The notes under the pieces were generated by a model, which worked only from the letters and a program-made list of their open reading frames with translations, was not told the DNA's origin and made no database searches. A DNA stretch of 64,000 bases from Cryobacterium inferilacus. Its GTDB lineage: Bacteria > Actinomycetota > Actinomycetes > Actinomycetales > Microbacteriaceae. Position 1 is the stretch's first letter; the number at the start of each line of letters is the position of its first letter. Positions 44,631-53,600 of this stretch are shown here, one piece after another. The stretch lies in contig NZ_JAIEUL010000009.1 of NCBI RefSeq assembly GCF_019599185.1, positions 62,001-126,000 on the forward strand. The letters run 5' to 3'. The position numbers and the translations under genes are program-made.

Positions 44631-45881
44631 ATGCCGGGCACGTCGTGGATGCTCCGCCGTGGTTCGCTGCTGTTGTTGCAGGTGCTCATCGTGTCGCTGT
44701 GCGTCTGCCTCACCACCCTGGTGGCCGTGCGGGTGCAGGAGGCGAACCTGCGCTCCGCGACGGTGGAACGGGTGACCGACGTGGCGGAGAGCCTCGCCAC
44801 GCTGCCGGCCGTGACCGAGGGAATCGGCGACCCCGATGACACGGCCGTGCTCCAGCCGCTCGCCGAGTTGGTGCGGCAGGCATCCGGGGTGGACTACGTG
44901 GTGATCACCGACGCCGACGGCCTGCGCATCACGCATCCGAACCCGAGTCTGGTGGGGTTGCCGGTGTCCACCGATCCCACCGCCGTGCTGCGCGGGGAGA
45001 CCTTCGTGGGCACAGAGGAGGGCACCCTGGGTCGCACCCTGCGCGCCAAGGTGCCGGTGTTCGCGGACGGCGTGGTGATCGGAGCCGCGTCGGTGGGTCT
45101 GCTGGAGCGGCACATCAGTGACGACCTCGACCGTGCCATCGGCCAGCTCGCCCCGTGGGCGCTCGGCTCCCTCGTGGTGGGGTTCATCGCCGCCACCGCG
45201 GTTGACCTGGCCGTGCGGCGCCGCGTGGCCAGGCTTGAAACCGAGCTGCGCGAACTCGATGTGCAACGCCGGCTGGCCACGGTGTTGCGCGAGCAGACCC
45301 ACGAATTCACCAATCGGCTGCACGTGCTCTATGGGCTCGTCGAGGCCGACGCGCGCCGCGAGGCGCTCGATTTCATCGGCACCATCGTGCCGGTGAGCGT
45401 GGGTACAGACCCCCTCGTCGACGACCCCCGGCTGGCGGCCGTGCTGGCCGCGCACGCCGCGGAGCTGTCCGGCGGCGGCGGTGCGCTCCGGCTCGTCGAC
45501 GGTTCGAGGGTGCTGCCTGGCCGGGTGAGTGATGCCGCCCTCACCGTGACGGCGAACCTGCTGGCCAACGCGGTCGAGGCCACGGATGCCCGCGGCCGGG
45601 TGGACGTGCTCGTCACCGCCGATGACACCGGGTTCTCGGTCACGGTCTGCGACGACGGCCCCGGCCTCGATCTGGCCCAGCGTGGCCGGTTGTTCGAACG
45701 CGGCTTCAGCACCAAACAACGGGCGCGGCGCGGCGGGGTGGAGATCCCACGCGGCGTGGGGCTGGCCCTGGTCCGCGACCTGGTGCGTCGCTCCGGCGGG
45801 CTGCTCGACGTCGGCCAGTCCCCGTCCGGCGGCGCCCGCTTCTCGGTGACTCTGCCCGGCCAGGGGACGGTGGTGTCGTGA
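44631..45881 (+). CDS. CitA/DctS-type sensor histidine kinase
   Basis: The 416-residue protein has two membrane segments (about 7-32 and 160-185) flanking an extracytoplasmic PAS-like ligand domain with VDYVVITDADGLRITHPNPSLVG. The transmitter is of the CitA family: ELDVQRRLATVLREQTHEFTNRLHVLYGL (phospho-acceptor His in THEFTNRLH), N-box NLLANAVEA, G1 DDGPGLD. It is divergent from the tctCBA operon and followed by the matching regulator with a 4-bp overlap, so it probably senses the transported carboxylate. ATG at 44631 has GGAG 5 nt upstream; earlier in-frame starts lack it. Confidence 0.9.
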   Translation: MPGTSWMLRRGSLLLLQVLIVSLCVCLTTLVAVRVQEANLRSATVERVTDVAESLATLPAVTEGIGDPDDTAVLQPLAELVRQASGVDYVVITDADGLRITHPNPSLVGLPVSTDPTAVLRGETFVGTEEGTLGRTLRAKVPVFADGVVIGAASVGLLERHISDDLDRAIGQLAPWALGSLVVGFIAATAVDLAVRRRVARLETELRELDVQRRLATVLREQTHEFTNRLHVLYGLVEADARREALDFIGTIVPVSVGTDPLVDDPRLAAVLAAHAAELSGGGGALRLVDGSRVLPGRVSDAALTVTANLLANAVEATDARGRVDVLVTADDTGFSVTVCDDGPGLDLAQRGRLFERGFSTKQRARRGGVEIPRGVGLALVRDLVRRSGGLLDVGQSPSGGARFSVTLPGQGTVVS

Positions 45882-46612
45882 GGGCGCCGGGAACGATCCG
45901 CACGCTCGTCGTCGACGACGACGCATCCGTCTGCGGCCTGCACGTGCGCTACCTGACCGCCCTGGCCGGCTTCACCGTGGTCGGCACGGCGGCCACTGGC
46001 GCCGAAGCGGTGGACTTTGTGGCCGCCACCGAGGTCGACCTGGTGCTGCTGGACATGCACCTGCCCGACTTCAGCGGGATCGAGGTGCTGCACCGGTTGC
46101 GCTCACTCAGCCACGAGGAACTGGCCGTGATCGTGGTGACGTCGGCCAACGAGGCCGTCACCGTGCGGCAGGCGGCCGCGGCTGCGGTGGCGGACTACCT
46201 GGTCAAACCGTTCTCCCGGTCGGTGTTCGAGCTGCGGCTGACGGCGTATCGGGCCGCCAGCGCCGCCGCCGCGGCCAGCCCCGGCGGTGCGGGGGCGCTG
46301 CGACAGACGGAGATCGACGGCCTGCTGCGACCGGCGCGGTCGGCACAGACCGTGCCGACGGTAACCGGGCCAGTGGCGCCCATCGCCCGCCTGCCGAAGG
46401 GACTGGCCGCACCCACCGTGGCCAGGGTGTTGCAGGTGCTGCGCGACCGGGAGGTGAGCAGCGCCACCGATGTGGCCGGCGCCTGCGGACTGGCCAGGGG
46501 CACGGCCCGGCGGTACCTGGAGTACCTGCGGCTCTCCGGGCAGGCGATCGTCACACACCGGTACGGCGTGCGCGGCCGGCCGGAGCTGCTCTACAGCGTC
46601 GCACCGGGATAG
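45878..46612 (+). CDS. CitB/DctR-type response regulator
   Basis: The 244-residue protein starts with GTG and overlaps the kinase gene by 4 bp. It has a receiver domain (VVDDDASVCGLH, LVLLDMHLPDFSG, VADYLVKPFS) and a C-terminal helix-turn-helix domain (about 175-244) with ATDVAGACGLARGTARRYLEYL. These are the features of the CitB family that activates carboxylate transport or metabolism. It should control the divergent tctCBA genes in response to the kinase. The C-terminal domain rather than an OmpR or LuxR fold supports the assignment. Confidence 0.92.
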   Translation: MRAPGTIRTLVVDDDASVCGLHVRYLTALAGFTVVGTAATGAEAVDFVAATEVDLVLLDMHLPDFSGIEVLHRLRSLSHEELAVIVVTSANEAVTVRQAAAAAVADYLVKPFSRSVFELRLTAYRAASAAAAASPGGAGALRQTEIDGLLRPARSAQTVPTVTGPVAPIARLPKGLAAPTVARVLQVLRDREVSSATDVAGACGLARGTARRYLEYLRLSGQAIVTHRYGVRGRPELLYSVAPG

Positions 46613-46619
46613 CCGCGGC

Positions 46620-46817
46620 TCAGGCGGCGCGACGCCCGCCGGCGGACTGCGCGGCCCAGAGCGCGATGCTGTCCCTGGAGTGCGCCGGCGCACGGTCGAC
46701 GGTGACGGGCAGGTCGGCCGGCCCGTGTACCCCGGCGGGCACGGCCACGACCGTTGCGGTCATGACGATGGGGCGGAGCGTGCGTTGGGCGGGGGGAGTG
46801 CGAAGGATGGTGGTCAT
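46620..46817 (-). CDS. small hypothetical protein
   Basis: The 65-residue protein starts MTTILRTPPAQRTLRPIV and ends SAGGRRAA. GAGAGGAC lies 5 nt before the ATG, so translation is likely. A hydrophobic stretch (VMTATVVAVPAGV) is too short for a clear membrane helix. No family is recognised. It is convergent with the response regulator gene, leaving 7 bp between the stops. The 170 bp to the gene at 46989 show no other feature. Confidence 0.6.
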   Translation of the reverse strand: MTTILRTPPAQRTLRPIVMTATVVAVPAGVHGPADLPVTVDRAPAHSRDSIALWAAQSAGGRRAA

Positions 46818-46988
46818 GACGAGTCCTCTCGGCCGGCGGCCCCGAGCGCGTTCGCGGCCGGTGATCCCATCGTCCCGGCCGGAGGTGCTCGGGGCATCCT
46901 CCCGATGGATGAACTCGTCTACGGCGGACGGCGTACCTGTGCCGTCGGGAGGCCGGGCCACGCGGTACGCCAGGCCCGGCCGCTCCGG

Positions 46989-47618
46989 TTACAGCTGGAT
47001 GATCACGGCGATGACGGCGGCCAGCGCCAGCCCGCCGAAGAGAACACCGTAGAACCAGGTCATGAAGTTGGCCTTCCTGGCCGATACCTGCGCGCCGGCC
47101 TCCTGCAGGGCGGGCGGCCAGGCCTTGAGCACGTTCACGCCCGAGGCGTACTGGCCGACCAGGATGCCGGTTCCCGCGAGCTGGCCCAGCACGGAACCGG
47201 CGAGCACGCCCGCACCCGCCACGCCGACGCCGGTCGCGGACAGGTCCATTCCCCGTGCCGCAGCGCCGAGTTGTTCCTGCTGCTTCGGACTGAACGGCTT
47301 GGACATCGCGCCGGCGGTGCCGACGAAGTCGTAGCGGGTGTCGGCCGCGGTGATCGTCAGGGTTCCCCACCCGCTGAAGACCGCGGAAATGGCCGTGACG
47401 GCCTCGTCGAACACGGTGCCGCTGTCGGTGACGAAGGACACCCGGCCGTTGGCGAGGGTGAGGATCCCCGGCGGGCACAGCCAGCCGAAGAACTTGCTCT
47501 TGCGCCAGTACATGCCGGACGCGAGCGTGAGAGCAGCGGCCGGAACGGCGGCTGGTTGTGCGGATCCCCCGGGTGATGGCACGGAGGCGGGCTGTGAGAA
47601 GTCCTGGTTCTGTTCCAT
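46989..47618 (-). CDS. hypothetical membrane-anchored protein
   Basis: The 209-residue protein has an N-terminal Pro/Ala/Gln-rich segment of about 28 residues. A beta-rich PH-like domain (about 35-105) contains GILTLANGRVSFVTDSGTVFDEAV and TITAADTRYDFVGTAG. A Gly/Ala-rich helical region follows, and it ends in one membrane segment (about 188-207). It could be a membrane-tethered GRAM/PH-like domain, but the identification is uncertain. No catalytic residues are visible. Confidence 0.72.
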   Translation of the reverse strand: MEQNQDFSQPASVPSPGGSAQPAAVPAAALTLASGMYWRKSKFFGWLCPPGILTLANGRVSFVTDSGTVFDEAVTAISAVFSGWGTLTITAADTRYDFVGTAGAMSKPFSPKQQEQLGAAARGMDLSATGVGVAGAGVLAGSVLGQLAGTGILVGQYASGVNVLKAWPPALQEAGAQVSARKANFMTWFYGVLFGGLALAAVIAVIIQL

Positions 47619-47681
47619 GACCGTGAGCCTAGCGGGCGGCGTTCGCCGGACCGGCTCAGCGCGGGGGAGCGATATCCCTGA

Positions 47682-47984
47682 TCAGCTGCGGGACTGCAGG
47701 AAAACCATGATGAGGGTGCCCGCGCCGTAGAGCAGCAGCTTGCCGCGGTAGCCGGCCCACCAGGAGCGCGGCGCCGGCTGTTCGTCGTCCGTCGCGGCAT
47801 CCGTACCGTCGGCGGAATCGGGGGCGAGCGGAGTGCCGTCGGCATCGGAGCGGGCCGCGGGGCGACCGGCGGAAGCGGCGTGCAGCGGGCGAGAGCCGAG
47901 GCGCTCGAACGGACGCGCGAGAAACGCCGGGATCTCGATCCGGTCGAACTCGTCGCCCGGCTTGTCGTTCTTGTTCTCAGTCAT
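47682..47984 (-). CDS. hypothetical protein with C-terminal membrane anchor
   Basis: The 100-residue protein is acidic and low-complexity for its first 70 residues (with DEFDRIEIPAFLARPFERLG). It ends with one membrane segment (LLLYGAGTLIMVFLQS). ATG at 47984 has AGGGGAG upstream. The predicted topology is tail-anchored with the bulk in the cytoplasm. No family is recognised. Confidence 0.7.
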   Translation of the reverse strand: MTENKNDKPGDEFDRIEIPAFLARPFERLGSRPLHAASAGRPAARSDADGTPLAPDSADGTDAATDDEQPAPRSWWAGYRGKLLLYGAGTLIMVFLQSRS

Positions 47985-48081
47985 CCGTATTTTCTCCCCT
48001 CCCTCTGATTGTACGCAAATATCCTGATCGGCCTGCCGCACCGTCGCCACCGCGAACCCCACCGCCGGTAGGGGGAGCCGG

Positions 48082-49518
48082 TCAGGAGCGGCCGGGCAGG
48101 AGGTCGGCGATGGTCGCCACGGCGTCCTGGAAGACCTCAGGGCGGGCCCGGGAGTAATTCAGCCGCAGGAACGAGCCGGTCGGTTCGGCGGGGAACCAGT
48201 CGTCGCCGGGGGAGACGAGCACCCCGGCCGCGCGACCCCGGCGGGCGAGGTCGCGCATGTCGACGCCGTCGGCCAGCCGCAGCCAGAGGTTGAGGCCGCC
48301 CCGGGGAACCAGCTCGAGGGCATCCGCGCCCAACTGGCCGCGCACCTGCCTGGCCAGCTCGTCACGTCGGGCACGTAGCGAGGACCGCAGCCGGCCGAGG
48401 TGGCTGCGCCAGCCCGGATCGGTGAGCACATCGACGGCGGCGGCCTGCAGGATGCCGCTGACGTACAGGTCATCCACGGTGCGGTCGGCCTGGATGCGTG
48501 CCAGCGCCGGTCCGCGGGCAACGACCGCGCCCACCCGGATGGCGGGGGATACGCTCTTGGTGAGCGAGCGCACGTAGACGACGTGGCCGTCGGCGTCGTC
48601 GGCCGCCAACGGGAAGACGTCGGCGTCGATGCCGAAGTCGTGCGCCCAGTCGTCTTCGATGAGGTACCCGCCGCGCGCCCGGATGACCGCGAGAACCCCG
48701 GCGCGGTCGGCGCTGTCCCACAGCGCCCCGGTGGGATTGGCGAAGTGCGGTTGCGCGTAGAACAGCCGGGCCCCGCTGGCGCCGAGGGCGTCGTCGAGGT
48801 CGCCTGCGGAGGGGGCAGAGGCGCCCCGAGCGATCGGCACCACGCGTAGCCCGGCCTGGCGGGCCGCCGCCATGGCGCCCCAGTAGGTGGGGGACTCCAT
48901 CACGATGGCGTCGCCCGGTGCGGCCAGGGCGCGGAAGACCGACGACAGCGCGCTCTGGCCGCCGGGGGTGATCACGACGTCGTCCGCGGTGGGCGGGGCG
49001 ACACCGGATGCGCCGGCGGGCGCCAGCTCGGCGGCGAACCAGGTGAGCAACTCCGGCAGCCCGGCCAGCGGAGCGCGTTCGACGGCGGCGCCGGTGCGGG
49101 CCGCCCGCACCAGGGCCGATCGCACCAGCCGGGTGGGCAGCAGTTCCTCGGCCGGGTAGCCGGAGTGCAGCGAGATCACGCCGGGGCCGGCCTCGGCCAT
49201 CGCGGCGCCGATCGCGTCGGCGCCCGTGCGAGCCGTGCCCAGCGCGGTGGTCTGCCAGCCGAAGTCGGCACGGTGCACCCCGTGCCGGCGGGCCACAAAA
49301 CTGCCGGAGCCCGGCCTGGTCTCGACCAGGCCCTCGAGCACGAGCCGGTGCAGGGCGCGCTGCACGGTGAGCGGGCTGGCCGCGTGCTCGAGCACGAGGG
49401 TGCGGGTGGACGGCAGCCTCTCGCCCGCCGGCCGGGTGGCGGCCAGGTGACGCAGCCGTCGTTCGATGGCGAGGTGCGCGGATTCGCCGGCGTCCATCCT
49501 GGTGCTATCCTCTGTCAT
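48082..49518 (-). CDS. MocR-type GntR/aminotransferase transcription regulator
   Basis: The 478-residue protein joins an N-terminal GntR winged helix (about 10-80; STRTLVLEHAASPLTVQRALHRLVLEGLVETRPGSGSFV) to a PLP-binding fold type I domain (about 110-478; VITPGGQSALSSVF and the Schiff-base Lys in VRSLTKSVSPAIRVGAVV). MocR regulators usually control a neighbouring transporter or PLP-related gene. Its ATG at 49518 overlaps the start codon of the divergent transporter (CATG). A second ATG at 49497 has AGAGGA upstream and is the alternative start. Confidence 0.93.
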   Translation of the reverse strand: MTEDSTRMDAGESAHLAIERRLRHLAATRPAGERLPSTRTLVLEHAASPLTVQRALHRLVLEGLVETRPGSGSFVARRHGVHRADFGWQTTALGTARTGADAIGAAMAEAGPGVISLHSGYPAEELLPTRLVRSALVRAARTGAAVERAPLAGLPELLTWFAAELAPAGASGVAPPTADDVVITPGGQSALSSVFRALAAPGDAIVMESPTYWGAMAAARQAGLRVVPIARGASAPSAGDLDDALGASGARLFYAQPHFANPTGALWDSADRAGVLAVIRARGGYLIEDDWAHDFGIDADVFPLAADDADGHVVYVRSLTKSVSPAIRVGAVVARGPALARIQADRTVDDLYVSGILQAAAVDVLTDPGWRSHLGRLRSSLRARRDELARQVRGQLGADALELVPRGGLNLWLRLADGVDMRDLARRGRAAGVLVSPGDDWFPAEPTGSFLRLNYSRARPEVFQDAVATIADLLPGRS

Positions 49519-49564
49519 GAAACTAGACAATAGCGCTATCGCAGCCTCGTCGCCAGTGCTATCC
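49502..49564. promoter_or_regulatory. three direct repeats in the MocR/transporter divergent start region
   Basis: GTGCTATCC (49502-49510), GCGCTATCG (49533-49541) and GTGCTATCC (49556-49564) are direct repeats on the plus strand. They lie across both start codons. MocR-type regulators commonly bind direct repeats, so this is a candidate operator. Confidence 0.4.
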
Positions 49565-50497
49565 GGTCAGGACGCGGCGCCCGTGACCCGTGCGACCGGG
49601 CCAGCGATCACGGCACGGCCTGGCTCCGCGTCATCCGCCGCCGGGCTGGTCTTCGGCTTTCTCGGGGTGCTCGCGTTCTCGTTCACGCTGCCGCTCACCC
49701 GGGTGGCGGTGAGCCAGCTCGACCCGTTGTTCGTCGGTGCCGGCCGCGCGGTCGTGGCCGGTGTTCTGGCGGTCCTGGTGCTCGCTCTGCTGCGGCAACG
49801 GTGGCCGCGCGGGTCCCAGTGGGCGCGCCTGGCCGTGGTGGCGGTCGGTGTCATCGCCGGGTTCCCGATCCTCACCTCGTATGCCCTGCAGACCGTGCCG
49901 GCCGCGCACGGCGCCGTCGTGATCGCGCTGCTGCCGGCCGCCACCGCCGTGGTCGCGGTGGTGCGGGCGAAGGAGCGGCCCTCGCTGGGCTTCTGGCTGG
50001 CCGGCGGTTTCGGGGTGGCTGCCGTGATCGGTTTTGTGGCGGTGAGCGCGGACGGCCTCGACGGCCTGCACCCGGCCGACCTGCTGCTGGTGGGTGCCGT
50101 GGCGCTCGCCGCGATCGGCTACGGCGAGGGTGCGCTGCTCTCCCGCGAGCTGGGCTCCTGGCAGACCATCTGCTGGGCGTTGATCGTGGCGCTGCCGGTG
50201 ATGGTGCCGCTGATGCTTGCCGGGCTCGGTTCGGGCTGGCCGGTGGCGGAGGCGCCGGCCTGGTTGGCGTTCGCCTATCTCGCCGGGGTGAGCATGTTCC
50301 TGGGCTTCTTCGCCTGGTACCGGGGCCTGGCAATCGGGCCGATCGCCCGGGTGAGCCAGATCCAGCTGGTGCAACCGGTGCTCACGATCGTGTGGGCGAC
50401 CCTGCTCCTGGGCGAGCGGCTGGACCTTGTGGTGCTCATCGGCGCAGGGGCGGTGATCCTCTGCGCGGCGACGGCCGTGCGCGCCCGCATCCGCTGA
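49517..50497 (+). CDS. EamA/DMT family transporter
   Basis: The 326-residue protein has ten predicted membrane helices, the two EamA repeats (each about 140 residues), and conserved turns such as VGAGRAVVAGVLA and PAAHGAVVIALLPA. It belongs to the drug/metabolite transporter superfamily, which exports amino acids or metabolites. It is controlled in all likelihood by the divergent MocR regulator. Its ATG overlaps that of the MocR gene; an in-frame GTG at 49583 is another possible start and would shorten the protein by 22 residues. Confidence 0.88.
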   Translation: MKLDNSAIAASSPVLSGQDAAPVTRATGPAITARPGSASSAAGLVFGFLGVLAFSFTLPLTRVAVSQLDPLFVGAGRAVVAGVLAVLVLALLRQRWPRGSQWARLAVVAVGVIAGFPILTSYALQTVPAAHGAVVIALLPAATAVVAVVRAKERPSLGFWLAGGFGVAAVIGFVAVSADGLDGLHPADLLLVGAVALAAIGYGEGALLSRELGSWQTICWALIVALPVMVPLMLAGLGSGWPVAEAPAWLAFAYLAGVSMFLGFFAWYRGLAIGPIARVSQIQLVQPVLTIVWATLLLGERLDLVVLIGAGAVILCAATAVRARIR

Positions 50498-50630
50498 CCG
50501 GACCCGGCAGCGGAGATGGGCGGCGGAGATGGGGCGGATGTGCCCGTGTGACGGTCGTTCACCCACCGGTTACCTGTTCGTTCTAGGCTGTCGCCATCGC
50601 GGACCCTCGCGAGACCGGACAGGAGCGTGC

Positions 50631-53600
50631 GTGACCCCGATCCACCCCGAGCAGCAGCCTCGCTCCGCCGATTCGACCGCCACCCTGCCCCACGAGCAAG
50701 CCGTATTGGATGCCGGTCATCTGGTGCACCCGGAGCGCTCCCTGGTCGACATCCTGCTCGCCACCGCAGAGGAACACCCCACCGCGCTCGCCCTCGAGGA
50801 CGCCGCGGGGGCCCTGAGCTACCGGCGGCTGGTGCGGCTGGTCAACGACCAGGCCGTGAAGCTGAGCCGGGCCGGTGTGCGCCGCGGCGACACCGTGGGC
50901 ATCCGCATCCCGTCCGGCAGCCGGGACCTGTACCTGTCGATCCTCGCCACCCTCACCGTGGGCGCCGCCTACGTGCCCGTCGACGCGGACGACCCCGAGG
51001 AACGCGCCCGGCTGGTCTTCGGCGAAGCCAGGGTGGTGGGCGTGATCGGCGCCGGCGGCCGCTTCACCGTGCGCGACGGCCTGGACGCCGGGGTGCTCAC
51101 CGAGCGGCCCCTGGCCGCGGAAGAGGACCCGTCACTGGCGCACTGGGGCGAACCGATGCCCAGCCCGGACGACGACGCCTGGATCATCTTCACCTCCGGC
51201 TCCACCGGCGTGCCCAAGGGCGTCGCCGTCACCCACCGCTCCGCCGCCGCGTTCGTCGACGCAGAGGCCGGCCTGTTCCTGGCCGAAGAACCGATCATCC
51301 CCGGCGACCGGGTGCTGGCCGGACTGTCGGTGGCGTTCGACGCCTCCTGCGAAGAGATGTGGCTGGCCTGGCGCAACGGCGCCTGCCTGGTGCCCGCTCC
51401 GCGCTCGCTGGTGCGCAGCGGCGCCGACCTCGGCCCCTGGCTGATCGCGCACGGCATCACCGTGGTCTCCACAGTGCCCACCCTGGCCGGGTTGTGGCCG
51501 GAGGAGGCGCTGGAGAATGTGCGCCTGGTGATCTTCGGGGGCGAGGCCTGCCCGCCGGAACTCGCCGCCAGGATCAGCGCCCGCGGCCGCGAGGTCTGGA
51601 ACACCTACGGCCCCACCGAGGCCACCGTCGTGGCCTGCGGCGCCCTGCTCGACGGCAGCGATCCCGTGCGGATCGGCCTGCCGCTGGACGGCTGGAGACT
51701 GGCCGTGGTCGACGCCACCGGCGCCAGGGTCGGCGCCGGCGAGACCGGAGAGCTCATCATCGGCGGGGTCGGCCTGGCCCGCTACCTCGACCCGGCCCAG
51801 GACGCCGTGAAGTACGCCCCGCACGACGGTCTCGGCTGGGATCGGGCCTACCGCAGCGGCGACCTGGTGCGCTTCGAGAACGCCGGGCTGGTCTTCGTCG
51901 GCCGCGCAGACGACCAGATCAAACTCGGCGGCCGACGCATCGAGCTCGGCGAGATCGACGCCGCGCTGCAGGCCCTGCCCGGTGTGGCCGGTGCCGCCGC
52001 CGTCGTGCAGACCACCCCGGCCGGCAACCAGGTGCTCGTGGGCTACCTCTCCCTGGCCGACCCGGCCGCCGCCCTCGACCTGACCATCGCCGCCGAAGCC
52101 CTGCGCACCGCCCTGCCGGCCGCGCTCGTTCCGCTGCTCACCGTGGTGCCCACCATCCCCACCCGCACCTCCGGCAAGGTCGACAGGGCCGCCCTGCCCT
52201 GGCCGCTGGCCACCTCGGGCGACGCCACCGGCACGGATGCGCTCAGCGGCACCGCCGCCTGGCTCGCCGACCACTGGGCCGCGATCCTCGGCGTGCCTGT
52301 CGTCGACGCCGACAGCGACTTCTTCGCCTACGGCGGCGGCTCGCTCTCGGCCGCCCAGTTCGTCTCCGCGATCCGCGAGCGCCACCCGGACACCCGGATC
52401 AGCGACATCTACGACCACCCGCGCATCGGCTCGCTCGCCGACGAACTCGACAGCCGCACCCCACCCGTGACCAGGGCCACCCGCCGGGTGCTGCCCGTCC
52501 CGGTCAGGGCCGGGCTGCTGCAGAGTGTGCTCAGCGTGCCGCTGCACCTGCTCGTCGGCGCCCGCTGGCTGGTCTATCTGATGGCGGCCAACAACGTGCT
52601 CGCCGCCGCCGGTGCATCCTTCGCCCCGACGGTGTCGTGGTGGCTGGTGCTGGCCGGGTTCATCCTGCTGGTCACGCCGCTGGGCAAGATGACCCTCTCG
52701 GTGACCGCCGCCCGGCTGCTGTTGCGGGGGGTGAAACCGGGCAACTACCCGCGCGGCGGGTCGGTGCACCTTCGGCTCTGGCTGGCTGAGCAGGTGGCGC
52801 ACTTCGTCGACGCCGCCAGCCTGGCCGGGGCGCCGTGGATCAGCTACTACGCCAGGCTGCTCGGCGCCCGGATCGAACCCGGCGTCGACCTGCACTCTGT
52901 GCCGCCGGTCACCGGGATGCTCTCCATCGGCGCCCGCGCCGCCGTGGAACCCGAGGTGGACCTGGCCGGCTACTGGCTCGACGGCGACACCCTCAGGCTC
53001 GGCCGGGTGCGCATCGGCGCCGACGCCGTGATCGAGTCGCGCAGCACCCTGCTCGGCGGCACGAAGATCGGCGCGGGCAGCGAGATCGAACCCGGTTCAG
53101 CCGTCTCAGGTCGGGTGCCAGCCGGGGAACGTTGGGCCGGTTCGCCCGCAGCGCGGGTCGGGTCCGCCCGGCACGCCTGGCCCCAGGAACGCCCGGCGAA
53201 CCCCCGCCGCTGGCTGTTCGCCTACGGTGCAGGGTCGCTCGCGCTCACCGCCATCCCGGCGGCCGCCGTGCTCGTCGGCCTCGTCATCGTCGGTCTGGCC
53301 GTCGGCGATGCCGGCACGCTCGGCGCCGCAGTGGCCCGTGCCGCCGCCGCCGTGCCCCTGGCCGTGCTCGCCGCCGGGCTGGTCTACGCCGGCGCCGTGA
53401 TCGGTGCGGTGCGGCTGCTGGCGATCCGCCTCACCGAGGGGCACGTGCCGGTGCGCAGCCGCGTGGGCTGGCAGGTGTGGATGACCGAGCGCCTGCTCGA
53501 CGGTGCCCGCACCCTGCTGTTCCCCGTGTACGCCAGCCTGCTCACCCCGGTCTGGCTGCGCCTGCTCGGCGCCAAGGTGGGGCCGGGTGTCGAGGCCTCC

